Positions 1-5,443 of a stretch of 8,045 nucleotides of DNA are shown in pieces. The first letter of the stretch is position 1. Each line of letters begins with the position of its first letter. Origin of the DNA: Clostridiales bacterium (GTDB taxonomy: Bacteria > Bacillota > Clostridia > Christensenellales > UBA3700); assembly GCA_014799645.1 (NCBI GenBank), contig JAAVHQ010000023.1, positions 19,401 to 27,445 on the forward strand, given 5' to 3'. Made by a program: the position numbers and the translations under genes. Under the pieces are notes generated by a model. That model made no database searches, was not told the origin of the DNA, and saw only the letters and a program-made list of their open reading frames with translations.

Positions 1-800
1 CGTTTATATTCGGTATTACAAGCAAGGGCAACGCAATTACCTTCCCGATATCCGCGCTGGGCGACGACAAGTGGAAGAGTAGGGGAATGGGTATCAACAA
101 GATTGCCAAAGTCGACAGCGACGATATACTGTTGAACGTCTTTACGCCAAAGGAACTCAAAGGCAAGAAGATATTGATTGTCACGGCTTTGGGTATGGCG
201 AAGTACGTTGATATATCCGAATTTACTTTTGATAAGAAATCGCAAACTGCGGCAATGGTGTTCAAAGAAGATAACGATTATATTGTCAGCGTAACCGCAG
301 TCGCTCCGCCTACCGTGGACGACGGAACGAGAGAGGCGAGAGGATTTATCCTTGCCGTGACCGCGGATGGTATGACGCTCAACTGCTATGACGACGTGCC
401 TACGCAAGGTAAGAAGGCGAGCGGCGTAAAACTTATGCGTTTAGAGGGTAAAGACAAGATAATTTACGCTCAGCATAACGACGGCGAGGGCGAAATCGTC
501 AGCATACTTGACAACGGCTTGGCAAAGAGAGTAATTCTCGGTTGCATAGATCCTAAGATGCGTATGTCAAAGGGTATCAAACTCAACGATTCAAAAGCGG
601 GCAACTGCATATTTACCGATATAGTCACGCAGCCGTACGACATAGCGATTGTGTTGCCGAACGGTGACGTAATGAGCGTAAATACCGAACAAATCTCTAT
701 TGAAGACCGCGCAAATAAGGGTAAAAACCTTATCAAAGCCATTGCAAAAGATAAGAACGTAATGACGATAGGCGCGGCGAGAAAGCACTGTATATTGTAA
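1..800 (+). CDS. parC: Topoisomerase IV (type IIA topoisomerase) subunit A, C-terminal part; 5' end outside window
   Basis: The frame is open from base 3 to the TAA at 798-800, giving about 265 residues with no start in view, so the gene begins upstream. What remains is the DNA-wrapping C-terminal beta-pinwheel domain: repeated blade-like units with TSKGN near the beginning, then WKSRGMGI, TALGMAK, TADGMTL, SKGIKL and LPNGDVMSV. The opening TSKGN..ITFP and DDKWKSRG pattern resembles Firmicutes ParC/GrlA (TNKGN..PVH, KWKDLG). No GyrA box of the Q-R-R-G-G-x-G type is seen in the visible part, which favours topoisomerase IV over gyrase. As part of a ParC2-ParE2 enzyme it would decatenate and relax DNA in the cytoplasm. 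The catalytic tyrosine and breakage-reunion domain lie outside the window. A divergent second GyrA-like subunit remains possible. Confidence 0.8.
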   Translation, partial: FIFGITSKGNAITFPISALGDDKWKSRGMGINKIAKVDSDDILLNVFTPKELKGKKILIVTALGMAKYVDISEFTFDKKSQTAAMVFKEDNDYIVSVTAVAPPTVDDGTREARGFILAVTADGMTLNCYDDVPTQGKKASGVKLMRLEGKDKIIYAQHNDGEGEIVSILDNGLAKRVILGCIDPKMRMSKGIKLNDSKAGNCIFTDIVTQPYDIAIVLPNGDVMSVNTEQISIEDRANKGKNLIKAIAKDKNVMTIGAARKHCIL

Positions 801-832
801 GATTTTCATATAGCGAAAAGGAGGAAGTAACA

Positions 833-1774
833 ATGGCGGCGAATAGCGATTGCGGCGAAAGAAATCGTGAAATCGTGTATAAAGACACGGATAGCGGAAT
901 TGTATACGTTTTGCAAGACGGAAAAGCAAAAGTACAAGGTCTAATAGATCTATCAACGTATCATTTGGCAATTCCAAGTAAAATATCGTATGAAAATAAA
1001 GAATATACTGTTACGGATATTGGCATCGGAGCGTTTTCGATGAGCGATTTGGGCGGAGTAGAGATACCCAACAGCATTACGAATATTGGAGACGTGGCAT
1101 TTAGCAATTGTCGGAATTTGACAAGCATAGATATCCCAAACGGCGTGACGGAACTAGGCGAATCGGTATTCAGCGGATGCAATAGATTGAAAAGCGTAAA
1201 ATTACCAAGTAGTGTGACTTGTATGGGAAATTCTATATTTTTCGATTGTCAGAGTTTGGAAAGCATAGAGATACCAAACGGAGTGACGGGCATAGGAGAA
1301 TCGGCATTCGATGGATGCGGTAGTTTGGAAAGCATAGAGATACCAAGCAGTGTGACGAGCATAGGAGAATCGGCGTTCGAAGACTGCGAGAGTTTGAAAA
1401 GCATCAAAATTTCGAACGGAGTGACGGAGATAGGCAATAATGCATTTTGCGAGTGCGGTAGTTTGAAAGCCGTAGAGATACCAAGCAGCGTGAAGAGGGT
1501 AGGAGAATTTGCATTTGAAGACTGCGAGAGTTTGAAAAGCATCAAAATTTCGAGCGGAGTGACGGAGATAGGCGATAATGCATTTTGCGGATGCGATAGT
1601 CTGGAAAGTATAGAAATACCGAGCAGCGTGACAAGCATGGGCAACGTTTTATTTAGAGGATGCAACAAATTGACAATATACTGCGAGGCAGAAAGTCAAC
1701 CTGACGGATGGGCGCATTTTTGGAATGAGAAAGGACTTCCCGTCGTTTGGGGATATAAGGGATGCAATAAGTAA
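833..1774 (+). CDS. BspA-like (LRR_5) leucine-rich-repeat protein
   Basis: This 313-residue protein has a strong AAGGAGG (818-824) eight bases before ATG 833. Residues 1-54 are non-repetitive. Residues 78-284 are nine consecutive 23-residue units of the form IPxSVTxIGxxAFxxCxSLxSIx, preceded by one degenerate unit at about 55-77. The unit and its conserved Cys match the BspA/LRR_5 family (known from Bacteroides, Treponema and gut Firmicutes), whose members often mediate protein-protein or adhesion contacts. The tail, IYCEAES...W...W..PVVWGYKG, is the usual capping segment of Clostridia members as I remember them. No signal peptide, membrane segment or LPXTG anchor is visible, so the product looks cytoplasmic, which is at odds with an adhesin role. 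Only 32 nt separate it from the topoisomerase gene, without a terminator, so read-through transcription is likely. Its function is unknown. Confidence 0.85.
   Translation: MAANSDCGERNREIVYKDTDSGIVYVLQDGKAKVQGLIDLSTYHLAIPSKISYENKEYTVTDIGIGAFSMSDLGGVEIPNSITNIGDVAFSNCRNLTSIDIPNGVTELGESVFSGCNRLKSVKLPSSVTCMGNSIFFDCQSLESIEIPNGVTGIGESAFDGCGSLESIEIPSSVTSIGESAFEDCESLKSIKISNGVTEIGNNAFCECGSLKAVEIPSSVKRVGEFAFEDCESLKSIKISSGVTEIGDNAFCGCDSLESIEIPSSVTSMGNVLFRGCNKLTIYCEAESQPDGWAHFWNEKGLPVVWGYKGCNK
1064..1684 (+). repeat. Nine tandem 69-bp LRR_5 coding units
   Basis: The stretch encodes nine exact-length 23-aa leucine-rich repeats (9 x 69 bp = 621 bp) in frame. Units alternate loosely between an IPNG/ISNG type and an IPSS type, so a two-unit (138-bp) periodicity lies over the 69-bp one. 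Units 5-8 are the most alike at the DNA level; the outer units are more diverged. Confidence 0.85.
1379..1589 (+). repeat. Recent internal duplication inside the LRR gene (138-bp period)
   Basis: Positions 1379-1451 and 1517-1589 are 73-nt segments that differ at only two bases, offset by exactly 138 nt (two LRR units). The rest of the array is much less similar, so this points to a recent duplication or gene conversion of a two-unit block. In-frame copy-number changes here would lengthen or shorten the protein without breaking it. Confidence 0.85.
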
Positions 1775-1801
1775 TATAAAAAACAAGTATTGAAAATAAC
1801 A

Positions 1802-1830
1802 AAAAAAGCAAGCAAGACGCTTGCTTTTTT
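1802..1830 (+). terminator. Rho-independent terminator after the LRR gene
   Basis: AAAAAAGCAAGC (1802-1813) pairs perfectly with GCTTGCTTTTTT (1819-1830) around a 5-nt AAGAC loop, and the 3' arm ends in a run of six T. It lies 28 nt after the LRR stop codon. The A/T flanks make it symmetrical, so it could act in both directions. It closes the presumed host transcription unit. Confidence 0.85.
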
Positions 1831-1883
1831 GATTTCTTGTCCAATTTTTTAACCATTTGGCGTTATTTTTGAGACGATTTTAG

Positions 1884-1931
1884 AAAAATGCAAACAAATT
1901 TACAAACAAATGTTCACAAATATTTGCAAAT
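1884..1931. promoter_or_regulatory. Phased A-rich motifs and two overlapping palindromes upstream of the regulator promoter
   Basis: AAAT motifs recur at 1886-1889, 1896-1899, 1908-1911, 1918-1921 and 1928-1931, roughly once per helical turn. CAAACAAAT occurs twice, at 1891-1899 and 1903-1911. Two perfect 10-bp palindromes overlap here: CAAATATTTG (1917-1926) and ATTTGCAAAT (1922-1931), the second covering the -35 box. The arrangement fits curved or UP-element-like DNA and/or an operator for a repressor or activator. That function is inference, and AT-rich DNA produces such motifs easily. Confidence 0.45.
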
Positions 1932-1952
1932 TGAAAAATAGCGTTTTATACT
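1924..1952 (+). promoter_or_regulatory. Sigma-70-type promoter of the regulator gene
   Basis: TTGCAA at 1924-1929 (-35) and TATACT at 1947-1952 (-10) are separated by exactly 17 bases. Transcription would begin near 1959, giving a leader of about 50 nt before the ATG at 2012. The -35 box is embedded in the palindrome at 1922-1931, so a protein bound there would compete with RNA polymerase. Confidence 0.7.
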
Positions 1953-1999
1953 TTGACTGTAACCGCAAGGAAGTGTAGTTGACTTCGATTAAAGTGGAT

Positions 2000-2007
2000 G
2001 GAGGTGA
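2000..2007 (+). promoter_or_regulatory. Ribosome binding site that fixes the start at 2012
   Basis: GGAGGTGA at 2000-2007 is an almost full anti-16S match, with seven bases between GGAGG and ATG 2012. An in-frame TTG at 1979 would add 11 residues but has no such site at the right distance, and the Shine-Dalgarno would then lie inside the coding region. Confidence 0.85.
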
Positions 2008-2011
2008 TGAA

Positions 2012-2572
2012 ATGAATCAAGAGATGTGGTCAAAAAGTTTACTCACGGCATACAAAATCTTGCCTATGATTGTAAAGAGCATTGACAGGCGGAATATGAA
2101 TACGGCATTGGGGAGTTTTTCCTATTCGGGGAACACAATGGACGTAATCGACGCTATTATGAACAACAACAGACGAAAGGAGGCTTTGATAAATGCGAAG
2201 GTAATCGTGGACAACGCTCTTGCATCGTTAAAGCCCACGTATCGACGGGTGCTCGAATTGAAGTACTTGCAAAGTATGAAATGCGAGGACATAGCAAAAG
2301 CTGAGAGTATGAGTCTTCGCAACGTGTTTAGAAGACAGACTTTGGCTTTGGAAGGCTTCGGCAAATATTGCAGGGCAAAGGGCTATGATTGCGAGTGGCT
2401 GGAAAAGCGTTACGCCAAAGACCCGATTTTTGTAAAAATCAACGAGCGTCTATCCGCGCGAGCCGAGAAAGAGAGCGAAACGAGCGAGTTGAAAGAAAAG
2501 CAAAGGCAAATTAAAGTTGCCGTAGCGCAAATGCTTGGCAGTATTGGGCAGAGTGTAAAAGCGAGAGTGTAG
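2012..2572 (+). CDS. Sigma-70 region 4-like / phage late-gene transcriptional regulator
   Basis: The 186-residue product begins MNQEMWSKSLLTAY. A helical N-terminal part is followed at about residues 67-117 by a segment of the form LxxLKPTYRRVLELKYLQSMKCEDIA...SLRNVFRR...AL. This is the layout of sigma factor region 4 and related phage HTH regulators, with a recognition helix near residues 100-113 (S-L-R-N-V-F-R-R). The C-terminal 40 residues are charged and probably helical. Small sigma-like regulators of this kind (RinA/ArpU-type as a functional analogy) often lie just upstream of the terminase genes and switch on late transcription, and the position here fits. It has its own promoter and a hairpin after the stop. 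A small terminase subunit, which also carries an HTH and occupies this position in many phages, is the main alternative. Confidence 0.6.
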   Translation: MNQEMWSKSLLTAYKILPMIVKSIDRRNMNTALGSFSYSGNTMDVIDAIMNNNRRKEALINAKVIVDNALASLKPTYRRVLELKYLQSMKCEDIAKAESMSLRNVFRRQTLALEGFGKYCRAKGYDCEWLEKRYAKDPIFVKINERLSARAEKESETSELKEKQRQIKVAVAQMLGSIGQSVKARV

Positions 2573-2573
2573 C

Positions 2574-2610
2574 AAAAAAAATCGGCGGAGTAGGTTGTAC
2601 CTTCCGCCGA
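2574..2610 (-). terminator. Rho-independent terminator between convergent genes, strongest for the minus-strand gene
   Basis: TCGGCGGA (2582-2589) pairs with TCCGCCGA (2603-2610), extended after a 2-nt bulge by AGGT/ACCT (2592-2595/2599-2602) around a TGT loop. On the minus strand the GC-rich stem is followed by eight U (the A run at 2574-2581), a textbook terminator 16 nt beyond the minus gene's stop. In the + direction the hairpin is followed only by GAGTATTTTG, so termination of the regulator mRNA would be weaker. Confidence 0.85.
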
Positions 2611-2626
2611 GAGTATTTTGTTGAAA

Positions 2627-3415
2627 TTATTGCGGTTTGCGCTTAGATTTGTTGGGCGCGAAAATCAAGATGATAATCACTACGCAAAGCACTGCGATTA
2701 CCGCGATAAGAACGTAGCGCTCAAAGTTGTTGGTCGCAGGCGTTGTAGACGGGTCGCTAGTGTCTGGGTTGATAGTAGGAGTAGAGCCGTCGCCGTTTCC
2801 GCTCGGAGTGGGGTCGGGAGTAATTTCCGCGGTGTAGCCTGCATTCTCGGGTATACTATCTTTGTTGAAATCGGCAAGGGTAGTATCGCTTGCTTTTATA
2901 TAGCAAGTTTCAGTTGACGCTGTCAAGACGGTCACGGTTGCTTCAACAAGAAAGAAGTATCCGTTTTCGTTGTGATAATATCCGTAGATTTTCCCGATTG
3001 ACACCATAGACTTTGGAATAGGAGAAGAAGCACTTCTAGTGTTTTTGTCGTATAAAGGCAACTGGTCTACGTTAACATTTGCCGTTATGGTATGAAAATA
3101 TGGCGAATCGCCCCACTTTGAAGTGACAGGTTTGCAGTATTGATTGAAATTGGCGTCAGATACGTAACCTTCGTAGCCATTGTATCTTATCTTGACAAAA
3201 CCGTCGACTTTCTCAACGTATTCAAATGCATAAGTAGAGGGGATATACAACGCTATCATTGCTTCGTCAGACGCTGATATTCGTATACCTAATTCGCTGC
3301 CTTTCTCAACGTAATAGTAATTCGCCGGACTTTCGTCGGCAAAACAAACTCCGCTACCTATAAATAGCGTAGAGAGAATAATCATCAGTAGGGTAATAAT
3401 AATTACTTTCTTCAT
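2627..3415 (-). CDS. Exported, membrane-anchored protein with SH3-like region (putative moron / surface protein)
   Basis: This 262-residue protein has an N-terminal signal peptide: MKK, a hydrophobic core at about 4-23 and a likely cleavage site after CFA at residue 26. The mature part at about 33-90 (VEKGSELGIR...ALYIPSTYAFEYVEKVDGFVKIRYNGYEGYV) looks like a bacterial SH3-type domain. A second region at about 100-190 has similar strand-like content. A P/T/D/S-rich spacer follows (about 198-230), then one membrane helix (about 234-252) and a basic tail KSKRKPQ. The predicted topology is a long extracytoplasmic domain held by a C-terminal anchor, with no LPXTG. GAGG at 3421-3424 precedes the ATG (3415-3413) by five bases. 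The gene runs against the whole phage module, with its own promoter and terminator. A role in altering the lysogen's surface, such as superinfection exclusion, is inference; a captured host surface gene is the alternative. Confidence 0.75.
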   Translation of the reverse strand: MKKVIIITLLMIILSTLFIGSGVCFADESPANYYYVEKGSELGIRISASDEAMIALYIPSTYAFEYVEKVDGFVKIRYNGYEGYVSDANFNQYCKPVTSKWGDSPYFHTITANVNVDQLPLYDKNTRSASSPIPKSMVSIGKIYGYYHNENGYFFLVEATVTVLTASTETCYIKASDTTLADFNKDSIPENAGYTAEITPDPTPSGNGDGSTPTINPDTSDPSTTPATNNFERYVLIAVIAVLCVVIIILIFAPNKSKRKPQ

Positions 3416-3439
3416 ATATACCTCGTATATTATAACTTA

Positions 3440-3468
3440 ATTATATTCTATTTTGAAAGTTTTTACAA
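3440..3468 (-). promoter_or_regulatory. Promoter of the minus-strand membrane protein gene
   Basis: On the minus strand TTGTAA (3468-3463) and a consensus TATAAT (3445-3440) are separated by exactly 17 bases. Transcription would start near 3433, leaving a leader of about 18 nt that contains the GAGG ribosome binding site. A second TATAAT at 3434-3429 would place the start on top of that site and is less likely. The quality fits constitutive expression by the host sigma factor. Confidence 0.75.
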
Positions 3469-3473
3469 TAATA

Positions 3474-3501
3474 TTGACGGATATATTGAACATTTTATCA
3501 A
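3474..3501 (+). promoter_or_regulatory. Tentative promoter for the terminase operon
   Basis: TTGACG (3474-3479) and TATCAA (3496-3501) are 16 bases apart. The -35 is good and the -10 poor, as might be expected of a promoter that needs an activator. A start near 3508 would give a leader of only about 10 nt. An alternative pair, TTGAAC (3486-3491) and TATATC (3507-3512), is spaced at 15. The region is divergent with the minus-strand promoter at 3440-3468. This is a weak call. Confidence 0.3.
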
Positions 3502-3517
3502 AAATTTATATCGAATT

Positions 3518-4948
3518 ATGACGGAAAATGAAATTCTAAACGCCTTACTCTTGATTGAAAAAGAGGAGAGGCGACGAAAAGACAACAACAAATTACTTAC
3601 TTATAATACCGGCGAAAAGGTACATCAAAAACAACTTGCATTTCACAAATGCCAAAAGCGCAACAGATGGGTATTCGGCGGAAATCGAAGCGGAAAGACA
3701 GAATGCGGAGCGGTCGAAGCAGTGTGGTGGGCAAGAGGTATTCACCCTTATAGGCAAAATCGCAAGGACGTCTCAGGCTGGATAGTGTCATTGTCCTACG
3801 AGGTGCAAAGAGACGTAGCGCAGAGCAAATTTTTGAGTTATCTCAATCCCGATTGGATAGAGGATATCGTAATGCAGTCGGGCAAAAAGGCCTCGGCGGA
3901 GTACGGTATCATCGACTATATTCTTATCAAAAACGTCTTTGGCGGAACGTCGAAGATATCATTTAAGAGTTGCGATCAGGGCAGAGAAAAGTTCCAAGGC
4001 GCGTCGCTCGACTTCGTGTGGTTCGACGAAGAACCGCCCAAAGATATTTACGACGAGTGCAGAATGAGAGTAGTCGATAGACGAGGAGATTTGTGGGGAA
4101 CGATGACCCCGCTCAAAGGACTGACGTGGGTGTACGACGAAATCTATCTCAACTCTTCGCAAGATGACGAGGTATGGCACGAACACGTCGAGTGGGCGGA
4201 CAATCCTTTTCTAGACGAGGAAGAGGTAAAAAACTTATCCAAATGTATGGACGAAGACTCGCTTGCGTCAAGACGGTACGGCAAGTTCAGCGAAGCGGAA
4301 GGTATAGTGTATAAGGAGTTCGACCCGTCGACGCACATTATCGAGCCTTTTGACGTGCCTTTCGAGTGGCAAGACGAAATCTCAATAGACCCCGGACTTA
4401 ACAATCCGTTGGCGTGCTTGTTCTTTGCAGTAGATTACGACGGAGTAGTCTATGCGGTTGGGGAATGGTATATGGCAGGCAAAGACATAGATTACCACGC
4501 AAACGAGATTTTCAAACTTGCTCAAAAACTCGGCTGGCATACCGACGCGAAAGGCAGGCTTACCGCGCTTATCGACAGCGCGGCGGATCAGCATACGCTT
4601 GCAAGTCGAAAGAGCGTGACGGAACTCTTCTATGAGAGAAATATACTCGTAAATACCAACGTCAACAAGCAGTTGTTTTCGGGTATAGCGCAGGTCAAGA
4701 GTTATTTCGCCGAAGGCAAAATCAAGATATTTTCCACTTGCGTCAATCTGATACGGGAACTTAAAACCTATTGGTGGGGTAAGGGTGATAAGCCGATTAA
4801 AAAAGACGACCACGCTTTGGACGCGCTGAGATACTATCTGTCTTCAAAACCGCAAGCGACAAAACTTCCTACGGTACAAACAAGCGAAATTGCTAAGGAC
4901 AAACAGAAATTGATAAAAAGTCTGTCGAGACGGCAGAACTACTCATAA
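3518..4948 (+). CDS. Phage terminase large subunit (DNA-packaging ATPase/nuclease)
   Basis: The 476-residue product is of typical TerL length, and both enzyme domains are visible. The ATPase domain has Walker A GGNRSGKT (54-61), Walker B LDFVWFDEE (164-172, D170 and catalytic E171) and a coupling motif GTMTPLKG (194-201). The RNase H-like nuclease domain has acidic residues D291 (SIDPGLNNP), D353 (LIDSAAD) and D431/D435 (DDHALDALRYY). It would bind the portal, cut concatemeric phage DNA and drive it into proheads. All key residues are present, so the enzyme looks intact. The start is ATG 3518: the frame is open further upstream but contains no ATG, GTG or TTG there. Unusually, no Shine-Dalgarno sequence precedes it. 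No clear small-subunit gene lies beside it. Confidence 0.95.
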   Translation: MTENEILNALLLIEKEERRRKDNNKLLTYNTGEKVHQKQLAFHKCQKRNRWVFGGNRSGKTECGAVEAVWWARGIHPYRQNRKDVSGWIVSLSYEVQRDVAQSKFLSYLNPDWIEDIVMQSGKKASAEYGIIDYILIKNVFGGTSKISFKSCDQGREKFQGASLDFVWFDEEPPKDIYDECRMRVVDRRGDLWGTMTPLKGLTWVYDEIYLNSSQDDEVWHEHVEWADNPFLDEEEVKNLSKCMDEDSLASRRYGKFSEAEGIVYKEFDPSTHIIEPFDVPFEWQDEISIDPGLNNPLACLFFAVDYDGVVYAVGEWYMAGKDIDYHANEIFKLAQKLGWHTDAKGRLTALIDSAADQHTLASRKSVTELFYERNILVNTNVNKQLFSGIAQVKSYFAEGKIKIFSTCVNLIRELKTYWWGKGDKPIKKDDHALDALRYYLSSKPQATKLPTVQTSEIAKDKQKLIKSLSRRQNYS

Positions 4949-4959
4949 GGGAGGATAAA

Positions 4960-5256
4960 GTGAATGAAGAAATAGAAAAAGCGGTATTTCGTCGAGCGGT
5001 CGGGTATGACGTGCAAGAGATTACCGAAGAGTATTCAGGTGAAAACGAACTGCTCAAACGCAAAGTAAGCAGTAAGCATTATCCGCCCGATATGACGGCG
5101 GTGAAGACGATGTTGGAATTGGGGCTCGACAACGACGAGTTGAAAACGATGAGCGACAGCCAACTTATCGAATTGAAATTAAGATTGTTGAATCAACTAA
5201 ACGATATGACAAAAGGAGAGGTAGATGAAGATAATAATCCAAAAAAGCAAAGTTAA
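4960..5256 (+). CDS. Small phage protein of unknown function between terminase and portal
   Basis: This is a 98-residue charged protein starting at GTG 4960, five bases after GGGAGG (4949-4954). The nearby ATG at 4964 is in another frame and stops at once. The sequence reads MNEEIEKAVFRRAVGYDVQEITEEY, then a Lys-rich strand-like segment, PPDMTAVKTMLEL (about 42-54) and a helical C-terminal part with SDSQLIELKLRLL. I remember similar small proteins (ALGY..EEV.EEY ... PPD..A.K.LLE) next to terminase genes in Clostridia prophages, without an assigned function. A packaging accessory or small-terminase-like role is possible from position only. It starts 11 nt after the terminase stop and its 3' end overlaps the next gene by 32 nt. 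Confidence 0.75.
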   Translation: MNEEIEKAVFRRAVGYDVQEITEEYSGENELLKRKVSSKHYPPDMTAVKTMLELGLDNDELKTMSDSQLIELKLRLLNQLNDMTKGEVDEDNNPKKQS

Positions 5257-5443
5257 GTGCGACGTAGGCAAGTGCAAAAATCAGGCGCATTATTCGATAG
5301 TTCCCGAGGGCGTGTCGTCCTCGCAGTACGTCAATTTGTGCGAAGAGTGCGCGAGCGATATTTATTCGGCGCTTGGCAAACAACTCGTGCCGAAAAGCCC
5401 CCAAAATATGTTGGCAAGAGCCGTCAAGAGAGGTAACGAATGA
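5225..5443 (+). CDS. Small Cys-rich putative zinc-binding phage protein
   Basis: The 72-residue product has an AAGGAGAGG site (5213-5221) just before ATG 5225, located inside the upstream gene. Cys12 and Cys17 (C-D-V-G-K-C) with Cys39 and Cys42 (L-C-E-E-C) form two Cys pairs suited to a single zinc-ribbon-like site; His22 lies between them. The C-terminal part is basic. Its start overlaps the preceding gene by 32 nt, and its stop overlaps the portal start in an ATGA (5440-5443), so the three are probably translationally coupled. A DNA- or protein-binding accessory role in packaging is plausible, but the function is unknown. The strong ribosome site and coupling argue against a chance ORF. Confidence 0.7.
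   Translation: MKIIIQKSKVKCDVGKCKNQAHYSIVPEGVSSSQYVNLCEECASDIYSALGKQLVPKSPQNMLARAVKRGNE

Noticed and set aside
1..800. Phage-encoded topoisomerase
   Set aside because: The sequence looks like a standard Firmicutes ParC C-terminal domain, and a host LRR gene and terminator separate it from the phage module; only flanking sequence could overturn this.
1249..1668. Long minus-strand ORF opposite the LRR gene
   Set aside because: It mirrors the repeated plus-strand units, has no ribosome site, and is explained as a shadow of the LRR array.
1064..1684. Regularly spaced repeats resembling a CRISPR or other non-coding array
   Set aside because: The period is exactly 69 bp, stays in frame, and encodes the known LRR_5 unit; there are no unique spacers between identical repeats.
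1979..2011. TTG start at 1979 adding 11 residues to the regulator
   Set aside because: The near-perfect GGAGGTGA at 2000-2007 is correctly spaced for ATG 2012 and there is no comparable site before 1979.
1831..2011. Phage attachment site core
   Set aside because: No tRNA or gene 3' end with a duplicated core is present and the other end of the element is not visible, so any direct repeat chosen would be arbitrary.
2618..2917. Plus-strand ORF overlapping the minus-strand membrane protein gene
   Set aside because: Its translation is Arg/Val-rich without family likeness, and the minus frame has signal peptide, anchor, promoter, ribosome site and terminator.
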